This document shows positions 49,040-58,514 of a stretch of 64,000 nt of DNA, in pieces. Each line of letters opens with the position of its first letter. Within the stretch, counting starts at the first letter, position 1. The stretch is from an uncultured Erythrobacter sp. GTDB lineage: Bacteria; Pseudomonadota; Alphaproteobacteria; Sphingomonadales; Sphingomonadaceae. A program made the translations under genes and the position numbers. The notes beneath the pieces were generated by a model. That model ran no database searches, was not told where the DNA came from, and saw nothing but the letters and a program-made list of their open reading frames with translations. The DNA is taken from positions 372,001-436,000 of the forward strand of contig CANNCZ010000001.1 in NCBI GenBank assembly GCA_947503275.1, read 5' to 3'.

Positions 49040-50629
49040 TTACTGCTCCCCGCCAATCACCCCGTCGCGCTTTGTCTCGCAATTGTAGACCAGCCGCTCA
49101 TTCGGGCGATCCGGCAACAGCGCAAGCAGCGCAGATTGTTGTTCGCCCAGTGTGATCTGCGCATTGCTAACGCCGCATGCGGGTGGATCGTAAGTGCGAC
49201 GAGCGGCGCGGGCGTCTTCCATATCAGCGCGGCTTAGCAGATATCTTTCAGTACGGAACGTGCGCGTTTCGGGGTCATAAACGTTGACCGAAACCGCGGC
49301 TTCGGTGTCAGGCACGAACACGCGCGTCCATTCACCGCTGACCATGCCATATTGAGTGCGTTCATTTACACATCCATCGGCGGCCCAATCGAACTCCACA
49401 TCATCGCTGCGCGCGCCTGTGATGCGGCTGCGTTCGGGTACCAGAGTGCATATGAGCGTCCCGTCACCTGCCAGATCACCGCCCGGATCATCGCCCGTGC
49501 CGCCATTCTCACTACCTTCGCCAAGGATCGCTGCAACGCGTTCTTCCAGCTCGCTAAAGCCGGGACGCGTGACCCAAACCAGCACCGTGCCGATTAAAGC
49601 AGCGCCCGCGATTCCGGCTGCGAAAATCGCGCGGTTGCCGTTCTCTGGCTTGTCGGCCAGCCCGCTGCGCAATTGTGCCGCCGCGTAGCCTGCACCGATC
49701 CCAATGAGCAGCAGCACCATCGCAATCGCCATCGCATTTTCGCGCGCATCCATAATCTCGATTTGAGCCTGTAGCCGCGCTGTATCGCGGGCTTCGCTCA
49801 ATTCCGCCTCACGCGCCTCAAGCCGCATTTGCGCCTCGTCCCGCTGCGCCTCAAACCGAGCGCGCTCCGCCGCATTCAACTCATCGATAGAACGACAGGG
49901 TAAGGCGTTGACTGCAGGCTCCATCCCGTTTTCGCGCAGGAACGGCAGCAGCTCGCGCAGGGACACCGCGAAATAGAACTCCGCATCCGATCCGTCTGAA
50001 TCGGCGCCGAAGGAATTCACCCCCAGCACTCGGCCACAACCGTCCAGCAGCGGCCCACCGGAATTTCCGCGCGCAATAGGAGCGGTGTGAAGGATCGTAT
50101 CGAACTGGCGGCTGGGCCGTTCACCGGATAAGAACCCACGGCTTTTCACTGGCGGCTGGGCACGGAATATGTCGCTGATTTCCAGACCCTGCGCCAGATC
50201 GACATTCATCGGGTAACCGACCGCCGATACCTCTCCCATATTGCGGTTGACCCCACCAGCCAGCGTGAGCGGCGGCAACCGCAGCGCGCCATCATTGATC
50301 TCGAGCAGGGCCAGATCGTTGCTGGGGCTGACCGCGACGGGTGTTGCAAATCCGCCTGCATCCCCTTCGCTCGGCACAATTCCGATGCGCAAAGTGTCAT
50401 CCAGCAAGGCCTCACGGATGACATGTGCGTTGGTGACGATGCGCGTTGGAGAGACCGCAAAGCCGCTGCCATGGGTGACAGGGACGACTTCTTCCCCGCT
50501 CGAATCGATCAGAACAACGCGCACAACTCCGCGCGCGGCGGCATCGACATCGCCCGCATCGGCGGACGCGGGTGAAGGGGCAAGGGCAAGCGCGAAGGCT
50601 GCAGCGAGAATGGAGAGAATACGATACAT
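49040..50629 (-). CDS. Membrane-anchored trypsin-like serine protease
   Basis: A 529-residue protein. The signal peptide ends near SPASA. The protease domain shows His69 (NAHV), Asp105 (SNDLALLE) and Ser190 (GNSGGPLL). An alpha-helical, coiled-coil-like stretch (about 255-305) follows, then two membrane helices (about 305-327 and 345-365) and a C-terminal domain of about 150 residues with four Cys. The last domain is not one I recognise. The fold of the protease matches DegP/HtrA-like trypsins without a PDZ domain. Confidence 0.87.
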   Translation of the reverse strand: MYRILSILAAAFALALAPSPASADAGDVDAAARGVVRVVLIDSSGEEVVPVTHGSGFAVSPTRIVTNAHVIREALLDDTLRIGIVPSEGDAGGFATPVAVSPSNDLALLEINDGALRLPPLTLAGGVNRNMGEVSAVGYPMNVDLAQGLEISDIFRAQPPVKSRGFLSGERPSRQFDTILHTAPIARGNSGGPLLDGCGRVLGVNSFGADSDGSDAEFYFAVSLRELLPFLRENGMEPAVNALPCRSIDELNAAERARFEAQRDEAQMRLEAREAELSEARDTARLQAQIEIMDARENAMAIAMVLLLIGIGAGYAAAQLRSGLADKPENGNRAIFAAGIAGAALIGTVLVWVTRPGFSELEERVAAILGEGSENGGTGDDPGGDLAGDGTLICTLVPERSRITGARSDDVEFDWAADGCVNERTQYGMVSGEWTRVFVPDTEAAVSVNVYDPETRTFRTERYLLSRADMEDARAARRTYDPPACGVSNAQITLGEQQSALLALLPDRPNERLVYNCETKRDGVIGGEQ

Positions 50630-50760
50630 CTGACCGCAGTCTCTATCGCGGCTCAGCATTCAATAACAAGGCACTTGTATGGAGACGTGGGCTGGCAGTG
50701 GATACATTGAGCGCAAGCTTCGGGATGCGCGAGCCTCAGACCTGTGTAGAACAAGCTGTC

Positions 50761-51819
50761 ATGACTGATGCAACTCACAAACCTCTGACCGATGAGCAAC
50801 GCTGGCAGATCGCGCTGGCGAAAGACCGGCGCTATGATGGCGCATTCGTGACCGGTGTGCATTCAACCGGCATCTATTGCCGCCCATCCTGCCCGGCGCG
50901 CGCTCCGCATCGCAAAAATGTGCGGTTCTATGCCAATGGCGATGCGGCAGAGGCGGCTGGACTGCGAGCCTGCAAACGCTGTTCGCCCAACACCCAAAGT
51001 GCAGAGGAAGCCTGCGTGCTTGCGGCAATCGCTGCGATCCGTGCGCAAGGGGCCCAATCGCTCGACCAGCTCAGCGAACTCACCGGATATTCACCCACCC
51101 ATTTTCAGCGGCTGTTTAAACGCACCGTCGGCCTGTCGCCTGCCGCATTCGCACGGGCATTGCGCGAAGAACGAGTGAAAGATGCGCTTGCCGATGGAGC
51201 AAGCGTTACCGATGCGCTGTATCAAGCGGGCTATTCTGCACCCTCGCGGTTTTACAACGACACCAAGGACAAACTCGGCATGCAAGCGAGTGATTGGCGT
51301 GATGGCGGGGCGGGCAGGCAAGTGCATTGGCGTGTGATCGCAACCTCTCTGGGCGACATGCTGGTTGCGGCGAGCGAGAAAGGCGTGTGCTGCCTCTCTT
51401 TTAATGAGGGTGAGGAACATTTGCGCGCCCGCTTTCCCAAGGCCGATATCGTCGAAGCGGGCGATGACTTCGCTGCTCTGTTTGACCAAGTTGTCGCTGC
51501 GGTTGAAGAACCCTCAAGCGACGCCTCTGCAATTCCGCTCGATGTGAAAGGCACCGCGTTTCAACAACGCTGCTGGCAGGCATTGCGCGAAATCCCTGCG
51601 GGCGAAACGCGCTCTTATGGGGAGCAGGCTGCGATGCTCGGCAATCCAAAAGCAAGCCGTGCAGTCGGTAGCGCCAATGGGGCCAACAATATCGCGGTTC
51701 TGATACCATGCCACCGGGTGGTCCCTGCAAATGGCGGGGTGGGCGGCTATGCCTATGGACCAGAGATTAAAGCGGAATTGTTGCGGCGCGAGGGCGCTGG
51801 AGAGAAGGAATTGTTCTGA
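50761..51819 (+). CDS. ada: Bifunctional Ada: AraC-type activator and O6-methylguanine-DNA methyltransferase
   Basis: A 352-residue protein. The N-terminal zinc domain has Cys40, Cys44, Cys71 and Cys74 (IYCRPSCPA and ACKRC), where Cys40 would accept methyl from phosphotriesters. An AraC helix-turn-helix region follows (TGYSPTHFQRLFKRTVGLSP). The C-terminal methyltransferase has PCHRVV with active Cys317. It repairs alkylated DNA and activates its own regulon. ATG 50761 is chosen because it begins the conserved domain. Coupled to the next gene by TGATG. Confidence 0.95.
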   Translation: MTDATHKPLTDEQRWQIALAKDRRYDGAFVTGVHSTGIYCRPSCPARAPHRKNVRFYANGDAAEAAGLRACKRCSPNTQSAEEACVLAAIAAIRAQGAQSLDQLSELTGYSPTHFQRLFKRTVGLSPAAFARALREERVKDALADGASVTDALYQAGYSAPSRFYNDTKDKLGMQASDWRDGGAGRQVHWRVIATSLGDMLVAASEKGVCCLSFNEGEEHLRARFPKADIVEAGDDFAALFDQVVAAVEEPSSDASAIPLDVKGTAFQQRCWQALREIPAGETRSYGEQAAMLGNPKASRAVGSANGANNIAVLIPCHRVVPANGGVGGYAYGPEIKAELLRREGAGEKELF

Positions 51820-52565
51820 TGACACGTAGTGAATTTGCCGAACTGCACCGTGCCGGGGCTCCGCTGGTGCTCTACAATATCTGGGATGCGGGCAGCGCAA
51901 AGGCAGTGGCCAAAGCCGGTGCGAAAGTCATCGCGACGGGCAGCAACGCGCTTGCCGGAGCATTGGGGTATGACGACGGAGAAACCTTACCATTTGTAGA
52001 ATTGCTGAATGCAGTGAGACAAATCGCGGACGTTTCCGATCTGCCGCTGACCGTAGATTTTGAGGCCGGTTATGCTCAGGGCCTTACTGACCTCACCAAG
52101 AATGCCAAGGCACTTAAAGATGCAGGAGCCGTGGGCTGTAATCTTGAGGATCGGTTGATCCACCAACCGGGCTTGCGCGATGCTAGCGAACAGGCGGAAC
52201 GGATTTCAGCGGTCGAAGCGGCGGGCCTATTCGTCAACGCGCGCACGGACACATTTCTGGCTCCGTTAGTGGCAGGCGAAGACCCCAATCGCGAGGAGTT
52301 GGTCGATGCCGCTATCGCTCGTGGTCACGCCTATGCTGAGGCCGGAGCAGGGAGCTTTTTCATCCCCGCGCTCACCAATTCAGACATGATTGCGAAAATC
52401 TGCGCTGCAGTTTCAATCCCGGTCAACGTCATGCGTCGCCCCGGAATGGTCGGCAACGCCGATCTCGCCAAGCTGGGAGTCGCTCGGATCAGCTATGGTC
52501 CGGGACCGTGGAACGACGCGATGGCTGGCGTGGAGGCTGCGGCCAAAGAGGCCTTTGCTCTTTAA
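51819..52565 (+). CDS. Isocitrate lyase/PEP mutase family protein
   Basis: A 248-residue TIM-barrel enzyme. It has YNIWDAGSAKAVAKAGAKVIATGS at the start (reported in two parts: YNIWDAGSA and ATGSNALAG), DFEAGYAQ (metal Asp/Glu), GCNLEDR, and NARTDTFLA. The KKCGH motif of true isocitrate lyase is absent, which points to an oxaloacetate decarboxylase or carboxy-PEP-mutase-like activity. It starts on the stop codon of ada and overlaps the convergent GST gene by four bases. Confidence 0.88.
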   Translation: MTRSEFAELHRAGAPLVLYNIWDAGSAKAVAKAGAKVIATGSNALAGALGYDDGETLPFVELLNAVRQIADVSDLPLTVDFEAGYAQGLTDLTKNAKALKDAGAVGCNLEDRLIHQPGLRDASEQAERISAVEAAGLFVNARTDTFLAPLVAGEDPNREELVDAAIARGHAYAEAGAGSFFIPALTNSDMIAKICAAVSIPVNVMRRPGMVGNADLAKLGVARISYGPGPWNDAMAGVEAAAKEAFAL

Positions 52566-53194
52566 TCCAACTTAGGTGGAAAGCCGGGTTCCGCCTTTGC
52601 CATCGCCCGCTGATAGGCATCGCGCGCGCCGATGCGTTGCAGATACGCTTTCAAGTTGGGCATATGGTCGATGTTCATATCGTTGAACGCGCGCGCCGTG
52701 GTCAGCGAGAAACCGAGCATGATGTCGGCCGTCGTCATGGCCGATCCGCCAAAGTAGTCGGCCTCGCCCAAACGGCGTTCAATCGCGGCCCATGCATTCG
52801 TCACCCGCTTCATCAAAGGCGGCGGCATTTCCCCGCCCACCGCATTCACCGCAATGCTCATCATACCGTTGGTCATCAACGTCGCATTGGCAAAGTGGTA
52901 CCAATAAAGGTGATCGGCAAAGTCAGGATGATCGGGACCAGGGACAAGGTCAGTGTCGGGCGCAAATTTGCCCACGATGTAATCCATAATTGCGCCGCTC
53001 TCGCCCAGCAGCGTGTCGCCGTCTTGGATGAGCGGCGCGATCTCCATAGGGTGCAGAGCTTTCAGCTCCGCCGGGGCAAGCCGCGTTTCGGGATCGCGGT
53101 TATATAGCTTTAGATCGTAATCGAGCCCCAGCTCCTCACACAGCCAGACGATGCGTTCGGATTGCGAAATGCGCAGATGGTGGATGGTCAGCAT
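52562..53194 (-). CDS. Glutathione S-transferase family protein
   Basis: A 210-residue GST. The N-terminal thioredoxin fold shows SQSERIVWLCEELGLDY, the cis-Pro APLIQDG and the glutathione-binding GESGAIMDYI. An all-helical C-terminal domain carries SMTTADIMLGF (the N-cap box). It likely conjugates or reduces electrophiles. It is 13 bases after the photolyase gene, in a leftward group with it. Confidence 0.92.
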   Translation of the reverse strand: MLTIHHLRISQSERIVWLCEELGLDYDLKLYNRDPETRLAPAELKALHPMEIAPLIQDGDTLLGESGAIMDYIVGKFAPDTDLVPGPDHPDFADHLYWYHFANATLMTNGMMSIAVNAVGGEMPPPLMKRVTNAWAAIERRLGEADYFGGSAMTTADIMLGFSLTTARAFNDMNIDHMPNLKAYLQRIGARDAYQRAMAKAEPGFPPKLD

Positions 53195-53207
53195 TGGAGT
53201 AGGCTCC

Positions 53208-54788
53208 TTAATTTGTCTCTCTCGCCCACCCTTTGCTGGCAGGCGTCAGAGAGTCGAGAAAATTGTCTGCATGGTCCAGATAATCGCGCTTCTTCTCATC
53301 GCCCATCCTATCCCAAGTCGAATAAATCCGGCCAATGCGGTGATTGCTTTTTAAGCGTTCGCGGTGACGGTCCATAAAGTCCCAATAGAGCGGGCCAAAA
53401 GGGCAAGCGCCTTCGCCTGATTTCTTGGACGGTGAGTAAGCGCAGTCTTTGCAGTAATCGGACATCTTGTTGATGTAATTGCCTGACGCCGCGTAGGGTT
53501 TGGTCGCCAGTTTTCCGCCATCTGCATAAAGGATCATGCCAGCGACATTGGGCAGCTCGACCCACTCATAGGCATCGGCATAGACGGCCAAATACCAGTC
53601 CTGCACTTGCTTAGGATCAATCCCTGCAATCAGGCAGAAATTGCCGAGCACCATTAGGCGTTGAATGTGGTGCGCATGGGCGTTTTCGTGCGTGGAGCGG
53701 ATGCAGTCGGAAAGGCAGCGCATGTCTGTCTCACCCGTCCAAAAGAACTCTGGCAAAGGACGCGTGGCTTCCATCTCATTTGCATCGGCAAGGCCGGGCA
53801 TAAACAGCCAGTAGAACCCGCGCACATATTCGCGCCAGCCGATGATCTGGCGGATAAAGCCTTCAACTGAATTGAGCGGCGCTTTGCCATCTTTGTACGC
53901 TTGCTCGGCGCGTTCGCACAGTTTGAGCGGGTCGAGTAGGCCCAGATTGATGCTGGTGGAGAGCATCGAGTGGTAAAGGTCATCCGACCCATAGACCATC
54001 GCGTCTTGGTAAGGGCCGAATTGCTCAATCCGCTCAGCGAAAAATGCGTCGGCGGCTTTCTCTGCATCTGCGCTAGTGACGGGCCATTCGAACCGGTCGA
54101 GCGAGCCAAAATGGTCGCCGAACCTATCCTCGACCAAAGTGATCACTTCTGACGTTATGTCGTCGGGCGCGAATTTTGGCCGCTTGGGGATGAACATATC
54201 GCCATCGAGGCTCTCGCGATTATCCGCGTCGTAGTTCCACTTGTCGCCCTCGGGCTTCATCTTCCCTTGGCCGTCATCACCCATCAGCAGGCCGGTTTTC
54301 TTGCGCATCTCGCGGTAGAACAGCTCCATGGTGAGCTGCTTGCGGTCCTTGGCCCAGTCCTGAAACTCGGCATGGTTGCATAGGAAGCGGCCATCGGGTA
54401 AGATATCGACCTCGCACGCAAACTTGTCGGGCCATTCCTCGATCTGCTGCTGCACGCGCCACTCGCTTGCCTCTGTCACATGCACGGCGGCTGGTGAGTG
54501 CCGCTCAATCGCGCGGGCCACTTCGCCGGTGAAACTGCCTGAGTTCTCCTCATCATCCAGCTTCACATAATCAACCTGCCATCCCGCTTCGCCCAGCTCG
54601 CTCGCAAAGTGCCGCATGGCCGAAAAGATCAGCGCGATCTTCTGCTTGTGATGTTTGACATAAGTCGCCTCATCCCAAACCTCCATCATCAGGACGACAG
54701 TGTCATCCTTAGTCCGCCCGCGAAGGCTAGCAAGAGTGCGAGTGAGTTGGTCGCCAAGGATCGGGACGAGGGCGAGTTTTTGAGACAT
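53208..54788 (-). CDS. Iron-sulfur bacterial cryptochrome/photolyase (PhrB-like)
   Basis: A 526-residue photolyase-related protein. An N-terminal Rossmann domain (LVPILGDQLT) leads into a helical FAD domain. Four cysteines at 358, 446, 449 and 462 have the spacing of the [4Fe-4S] ligands of the FeS-BCP group (DMRCLSDC, DYCKDCAYSP, GACPFGP). Members such as Agrobacterium PhrB repair (6-4) photoproducts in light. It is a single gene, upstream of the GST and downstream of a lipoprotein gene (21-base gap). Confidence 0.94.
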   Translation of the reverse strand: MSQKLALVPILGDQLTRTLASLRGRTKDDTVVLMMEVWDEATYVKHHKQKIALIFSAMRHFASELGEAGWQVDYVKLDDEENSGSFTGEVARAIERHSPAAVHVTEASEWRVQQQIEEWPDKFACEVDILPDGRFLCNHAEFQDWAKDRKQLTMELFYREMRKKTGLLMGDDGQGKMKPEGDKWNYDADNRESLDGDMFIPKRPKFAPDDITSEVITLVEDRFGDHFGSLDRFEWPVTSADAEKAADAFFAERIEQFGPYQDAMVYGSDDLYHSMLSTSINLGLLDPLKLCERAEQAYKDGKAPLNSVEGFIRQIIGWREYVRGFYWLFMPGLADANEMEATRPLPEFFWTGETDMRCLSDCIRSTHENAHAHHIQRLMVLGNFCLIAGIDPKQVQDWYLAVYADAYEWVELPNVAGMILYADGGKLATKPYAASGNYINKMSDYCKDCAYSPSKKSGEGACPFGPLYWDFMDRHRERLKSNHRIGRIYSTWDRMGDEKKRDYLDHADNFLDSLTPASKGWARETN

Positions 54789-54809
54789 GTGGGGGTAACG
54801 CTCTCAGGC

Positions 54810-55490
54810 CTACCAGAGTTCCTTGGGCCTTTGCCCCCGATAATGAGCATCACAAGCAGCGATGTAGTTCAATATGTTGCCTTGGGAAAATGCATATCTC
54901 AGCCCCGCTGTTACACGCGCTGCGCCTTCTGCGTCGGCCATGCCCCCACGTTGCGCAACCGCCAATTCTCTCTGTGTCGTCATCCGCTGGAGGATTTGCC
55001 GGTAATGCGGCCCTTTGCCCTCATTGTCGTAAAGCGACTGGGAACCCATCCCCTCCACAAAATGGCTTGCCGCATGGCAGGAATAGATCGCATCGAGATT
55101 GTCTTGCGGTAGGGCCGGGATGGCAAGCTCGCCAGAAATGCCGAAATGCGCGTCACACCGGGAGACCAAAAGATCAAACTCTGATGGTTTAAACTCAATG
55201 CCATGGCTGTAGATTTGATCAGAACTCACCAAATCTCCGTCTGCAAGGAAAGTGGCAAAATCCTCTAAACTCGACGCTGCAATCATGGGATAGGCTTGCT
55301 GCTGCGCAACCGCCGACACTGTCGACTTATCGCCTCTCTGGCGGCCATCAGCATCGCGCATAGAGAGCATTTTTGCGGCCATGCAGAACTGTCCCGCGTC
55401 GGTGATGTCTGCAGGTATCTCAGGTGGTTCGGTAGAGCAGCCTGTCAGTAGCAAAGCCGCCGCGCCGGTTGCTAAAAGTAAATCGCGCAC
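54810..55490 (-). CDS. Hypothetical lipoprotein
   Basis: A 226-residue protein with lipobox LTGC. The mature part is helical with four Cys (near CMAAK, SRCDAHF, SCHAA and ACDAHY), which suggests disulfides. The repeated CDAHF/CDAHY pattern hints at an internal duplication. I know no family for it. It lies 74 bases after priA and 21 bases before the photolyase gene. Confidence 0.8.
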   Translation of the reverse strand: MRDLLLATGAAALLLTGCSTEPPEIPADITDAGQFCMAAKMLSMRDADGRQRGDKSTVSAVAQQQAYPMIAASSLEDFATFLADGDLVSSDQIYSHGIEFKPSEFDLLVSRCDAHFGISGELAIPALPQDNLDAIYSCHAASHFVEGMGSQSLYDNEGKGPHYRQILQRMTTQRELAVAQRGGMADAEGAARVTAGLRYAFSQGNILNYIAACDAHYRGQRPKELW

Positions 55491-55564
55491 GGTTCCCTCT
55501 GAGTAAACTTAGACTGCAAAAACTATGCCCCTAATGTGCTCATTGGGGGCATAGAGAATAGTGG

Positions 55565-57733
55565 TTAAACAAAGCTGTAAGGATCAATATCCACGCCCAC
55601 GCGCACTCCGGGCGGGAAATTGTGGCGGTTTAGCCAATCTCGCACTGTCCCTTGCAAGTTCGCGCTGCGGCGGGCGTTTATGAGGAAGCGGTAGCGGTAA
55701 CGGTTTCGAAGCAATGCGAGCGGTGCAGGGGCGGGGCCTAGGATGTAGAGGTCGTCTGCATGGGGACGCGTGTCGCCCAGCCGGCTGGCGGCCTCGCGCG
55801 CTTCGCGGTCGTCTTCGGATGACAGGATAATCGCAGCCCAACGGCCAAAGGGCGGGGCACCTGCATCTTTGCGTGCCTCTGTCTCGGCGGCGTAGAATGC
55901 ATCGCGGTCGCCATTGGCCAATGCCTCGATCACGGCGGCATCCGGGTGCCGGGTTTGCAGCAAAACCTCGCCCGGCTTTGCGCCCCGGCCTGCGCGTCCG
56001 GCGACCTGAGCGACTTGCTGATATGTGCGCTCAGCCGCGCGCAAATCGCCGCCTTCCAAGCCTAGATCCGCATCCACAACGCCGACCAATGTAAGGTCGG
56101 GAAAGTGAAATCCCTTAGTCACCAATTGCGTGCCCACGATCACGTCAATGGCTTTGGCTTCGGCCTGAGCGATGAATTCTGCCGCGCGTTCGGGCGATCC
56201 CAAAGTGTCGCTTGTCGCAACGGCCACGCGGGCTTCAGGGAACAGCTCGGCAACCTCGTCCGCGATCCGCTCAACACCGGGGCCGCAAGCGACAAGGCAG
56301 TCAGCTTCTCCGCAATCGGGGCACTTGTCGGGCGGTTTTGTTTCCAGCCCGCAATGGTGGCAGGCAAGGCGCGCGGACAGCCGATGTTCAACCAGCCATG
56401 CGCTGCAATTGGGACACTGGAACCGATGCCCGCAATTGCGGCACAGCGTCAGCGGAGCATAGCCTCGGCGATTGAGGAACAGCAACGATTGCTCGCCCGC
56501 TTCCAAACGCGCTTCCAGCCCCTCAATCAAAGGCGCGGACAGCCAGCGCCCATTGGCAGGTTTCTCAATTGTCAGATCGACCAACTTGATCGTGGGCAAT
56601 TGCGCGCCGCCAAAACGGCTGGGCAGCACCAGCTTTGTGTATGTCCCGCTATTGGCCATATGCAGACTTTCCAACGCCGGTGTCGCGCTGGCTAGCACCA
56701 CAGGCAGCCCTTCAAACCGGGCGCGCATGACCGAGACATCGCGAGCGTTGTAACGCACGCCTTCATCCTGCTTAAAGCTGATCTCATGCGCCTCATCCAC
56801 CACGATCAGGCCGAGGTTCGCATAGGGTAGGAACAACGCAGAGCGCGCGCCCACAATCACTTGAGCGCTACCATTGGCAATCGCCCGCCATGCGCGTCTG
56901 CGCTCATTGGATTTGAGCGAGGAATGCCATTGCACAGGCGGTGTGCCAAAGCGGCTTTCAAATCGAGTGAGGAAATTTTCGGTCAGCGCAATTTCAGGCA
57001 GCAGGACGAGCACTTGGCGACCCATGCGGATCGCTTCGGCGACAGGTTCGAAATAGGTTTCGGTCTTGCCGGACCCGGTGACCCCATCGAGCAGGAAGGG
57101 TTCGAACTTGCGCGCCTCAACCGCGCTGACAAGGGTCTTGGCGACGCTCATCTGATCAGGCGAAAGCGCGGGTTGATTGTAATCGGGATCAGCAGGGGGA
57201 TAGGGGCGATCGATGGCGACGCTGACCGCCTCAATCAAGCCAGCGCCCACCATCCCGCGCAGCACCCCTTCGGACACTTCGGAAGCTGCGGCGAGTTCGC
57301 GGATTGTCCCTTGTTCACCGCCCAATCGCTCAATCGCCTGTTTGCGTTGAGCCGTGAGCCGGCCTTCGGGTTCGCCATCGATCAAACGATATTCGGTCAT
57401 GGTGGTCGGCCCGCCCAGTGCTCCCCCACTGGCTAGCACCATGCGCGCCACACTCGCCAAGTGCGCGCAGTAATAATCGGCGGTCCATTCGATCAGGCGG
57501 CGCAGCGCCTGCGAGAGCGGGGGCACCGCCACGACTTCGCGTAAGGCGCGCAATTTGCTCGCATCCACCGTCGCGCCGGGCAGTCGCCCTTCGTCCCATA
57601 CAATTCCTGTGACGGCTCGGGGACCCAAGGGGGCGATCACCACACTGCCGGGCTCGACATGCATGCCTTCAGCGACCTTGTAATCAAGGGGGCCAAGCGC
57701 TGCATTGAGGACAAGAAGGCGGACGCGGTTCAT
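55565..57733 (-). CDS. priA: Primosomal protein N' (replication restart helicase PriA)
   Basis: A 722-residue superfamily 2 helicase. Walker A is DGVTGSGKTETY, the DEAH box is VVDEAHEIS. The zinc-binding region has four Cys pairs (CRNCGHRFQCPNCS, then CHHCGLETKPPDKCPDCG). The final motif is QVAGRAGRG. It restarts collapsed replication forks. In many alphaproteobacteria priA lies close to the atp operon; here they are about 7.6 kb apart. Confidence 0.97.
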   Translation of the reverse strand: MNRVRLLVLNAALGPLDYKVAEGMHVEPGSVVIAPLGPRAVTGIVWDEGRLPGATVDASKLRALREVVAVPPLSQALRRLIEWTADYYCAHLASVARMVLASGGALGGPTTMTEYRLIDGEPEGRLTAQRKQAIERLGGEQGTIRELAAASEVSEGVLRGMVGAGLIEAVSVAIDRPYPPADPDYNQPALSPDQMSVAKTLVSAVEARKFEPFLLDGVTGSGKTETYFEPVAEAIRMGRQVLVLLPEIALTENFLTRFESRFGTPPVQWHSSLKSNERRRAWRAIANGSAQVIVGARSALFLPYANLGLIVVDEAHEISFKQDEGVRYNARDVSVMRARFEGLPVVLASATPALESLHMANSGTYTKLVLPSRFGGAQLPTIKLVDLTIEKPANGRWLSAPLIEGLEARLEAGEQSLLFLNRRGYAPLTLCRNCGHRFQCPNCSAWLVEHRLSARLACHHCGLETKPPDKCPDCGEADCLVACGPGVERIADEVAELFPEARVAVATSDTLGSPERAAEFIAQAEAKAIDVIVGTQLVTKGFHFPDLTLVGVVDADLGLEGGDLRAAERTYQQVAQVAGRAGRGAKPGEVLLQTRHPDAAVIEALANGDRDAFYAAETEARKDAGAPPFGRWAAIILSSEDDREAREAASRLGDTRPHADDLYILGPAPAPLALLRNRYRYRFLINARRSANLQGTVRDWLNRHNFPPGVRVGVDIDPYSFV

Positions 57734-57803
57734 CTTCAGGTGACATAGAGCGCGAAAGGCTGAATAACCACAAGCGGCGAGAGCAAATTGGGAGAAATTT
57801 CAC

Positions 57804-58511
57804 ATGACCGGACCAACCAGCGCATCGATTGCAACACTGTTTGACCGCAGAATGATGTTGCGCGGATCAGGTGTGGGGGCTTTGGCGCTTGCATTGCCCG
57901 CCTGTGCGAGCCTCCCCGGCCTTAGCATGTCAGAGGTGATCCGGCGTTTGCTGTTGCAGGCGAGTGAGAATGCCTTTGCCCGTCTGACTGCGCCGAACGG
58001 ATATTGGGATCAACAGGTAGGGCAATTGGGCCTTGCGCAATTACTAGGCGGGCGCGGCGATCTTTTAACCCGGGTACTCAGTTCATCACTGTTCAAAGAT
58101 CGGTTGGAGGATGCCTTTGCCGATATCGCCATTGCGGGATCGAACCGCGCCGCACCGATTGTGACGGAAGCCGTCGGCGTGATCGGGCTAGCCAATGCGA
58201 TTGAGTTGGTGCGCGGTGGCCCTAGGGCAGCGACCACGGCCTTGCGTGGCGAGCTGGGTGGCCGATTGATCGAAGAGATGGTGCCGGAGTTGGGTGATGC
58301 AATCCGTATCGCATCCGATCCGCTGGTCGCAGAATTGATCGACGCCGCCACTGACACCGAAGCGAGCGCCATTATTCAAGGGCTTGCAGGCAATATAGAT
58401 GACGCAATCTGGGATGAGATTGGCGTAGAAGAGGCCGCGATACGTGCAGATCCAAGAGCGACCAATGACCCACTGCTCATCGGAGTGTTTGGTGCAGGGT
58501 CGCGCTCGTAA
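57804..58511 (+). CDS. DUF4197 family exported protein
   Basis: A 235-residue protein. The N-terminus has an RR-rich lead (DRRMMLRGSG), a hydrophobic core and LPAC, which fits a twin-arginine lipoprotein signal. The rest resembles DUF4197: helical, with a segment ATTALRGELGGRLIEEMVP. No catalytic residues. Gene start 57804 with GGGAGA upstream; divergent from priA. Confidence 0.8.
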   Translation: MTGPTSASIATLFDRRMMLRGSGVGALALALPACASLPGLSMSEVIRRLLLQASENAFARLTAPNGYWDQQVGQLGLAQLLGGRGDLLTRVLSSSLFKDRLEDAFADIAIAGSNRAAPIVTEAVGVIGLANAIELVRGGPRAATTALRGELGGRLIEEMVPELGDAIRIASDPLVAELIDAATDTEASAIIQGLAGNIDDAIWDEIGVEEAAIRADPRATNDPLLIGVFGAGSRS

Positions 58512-58514
58512 GCG

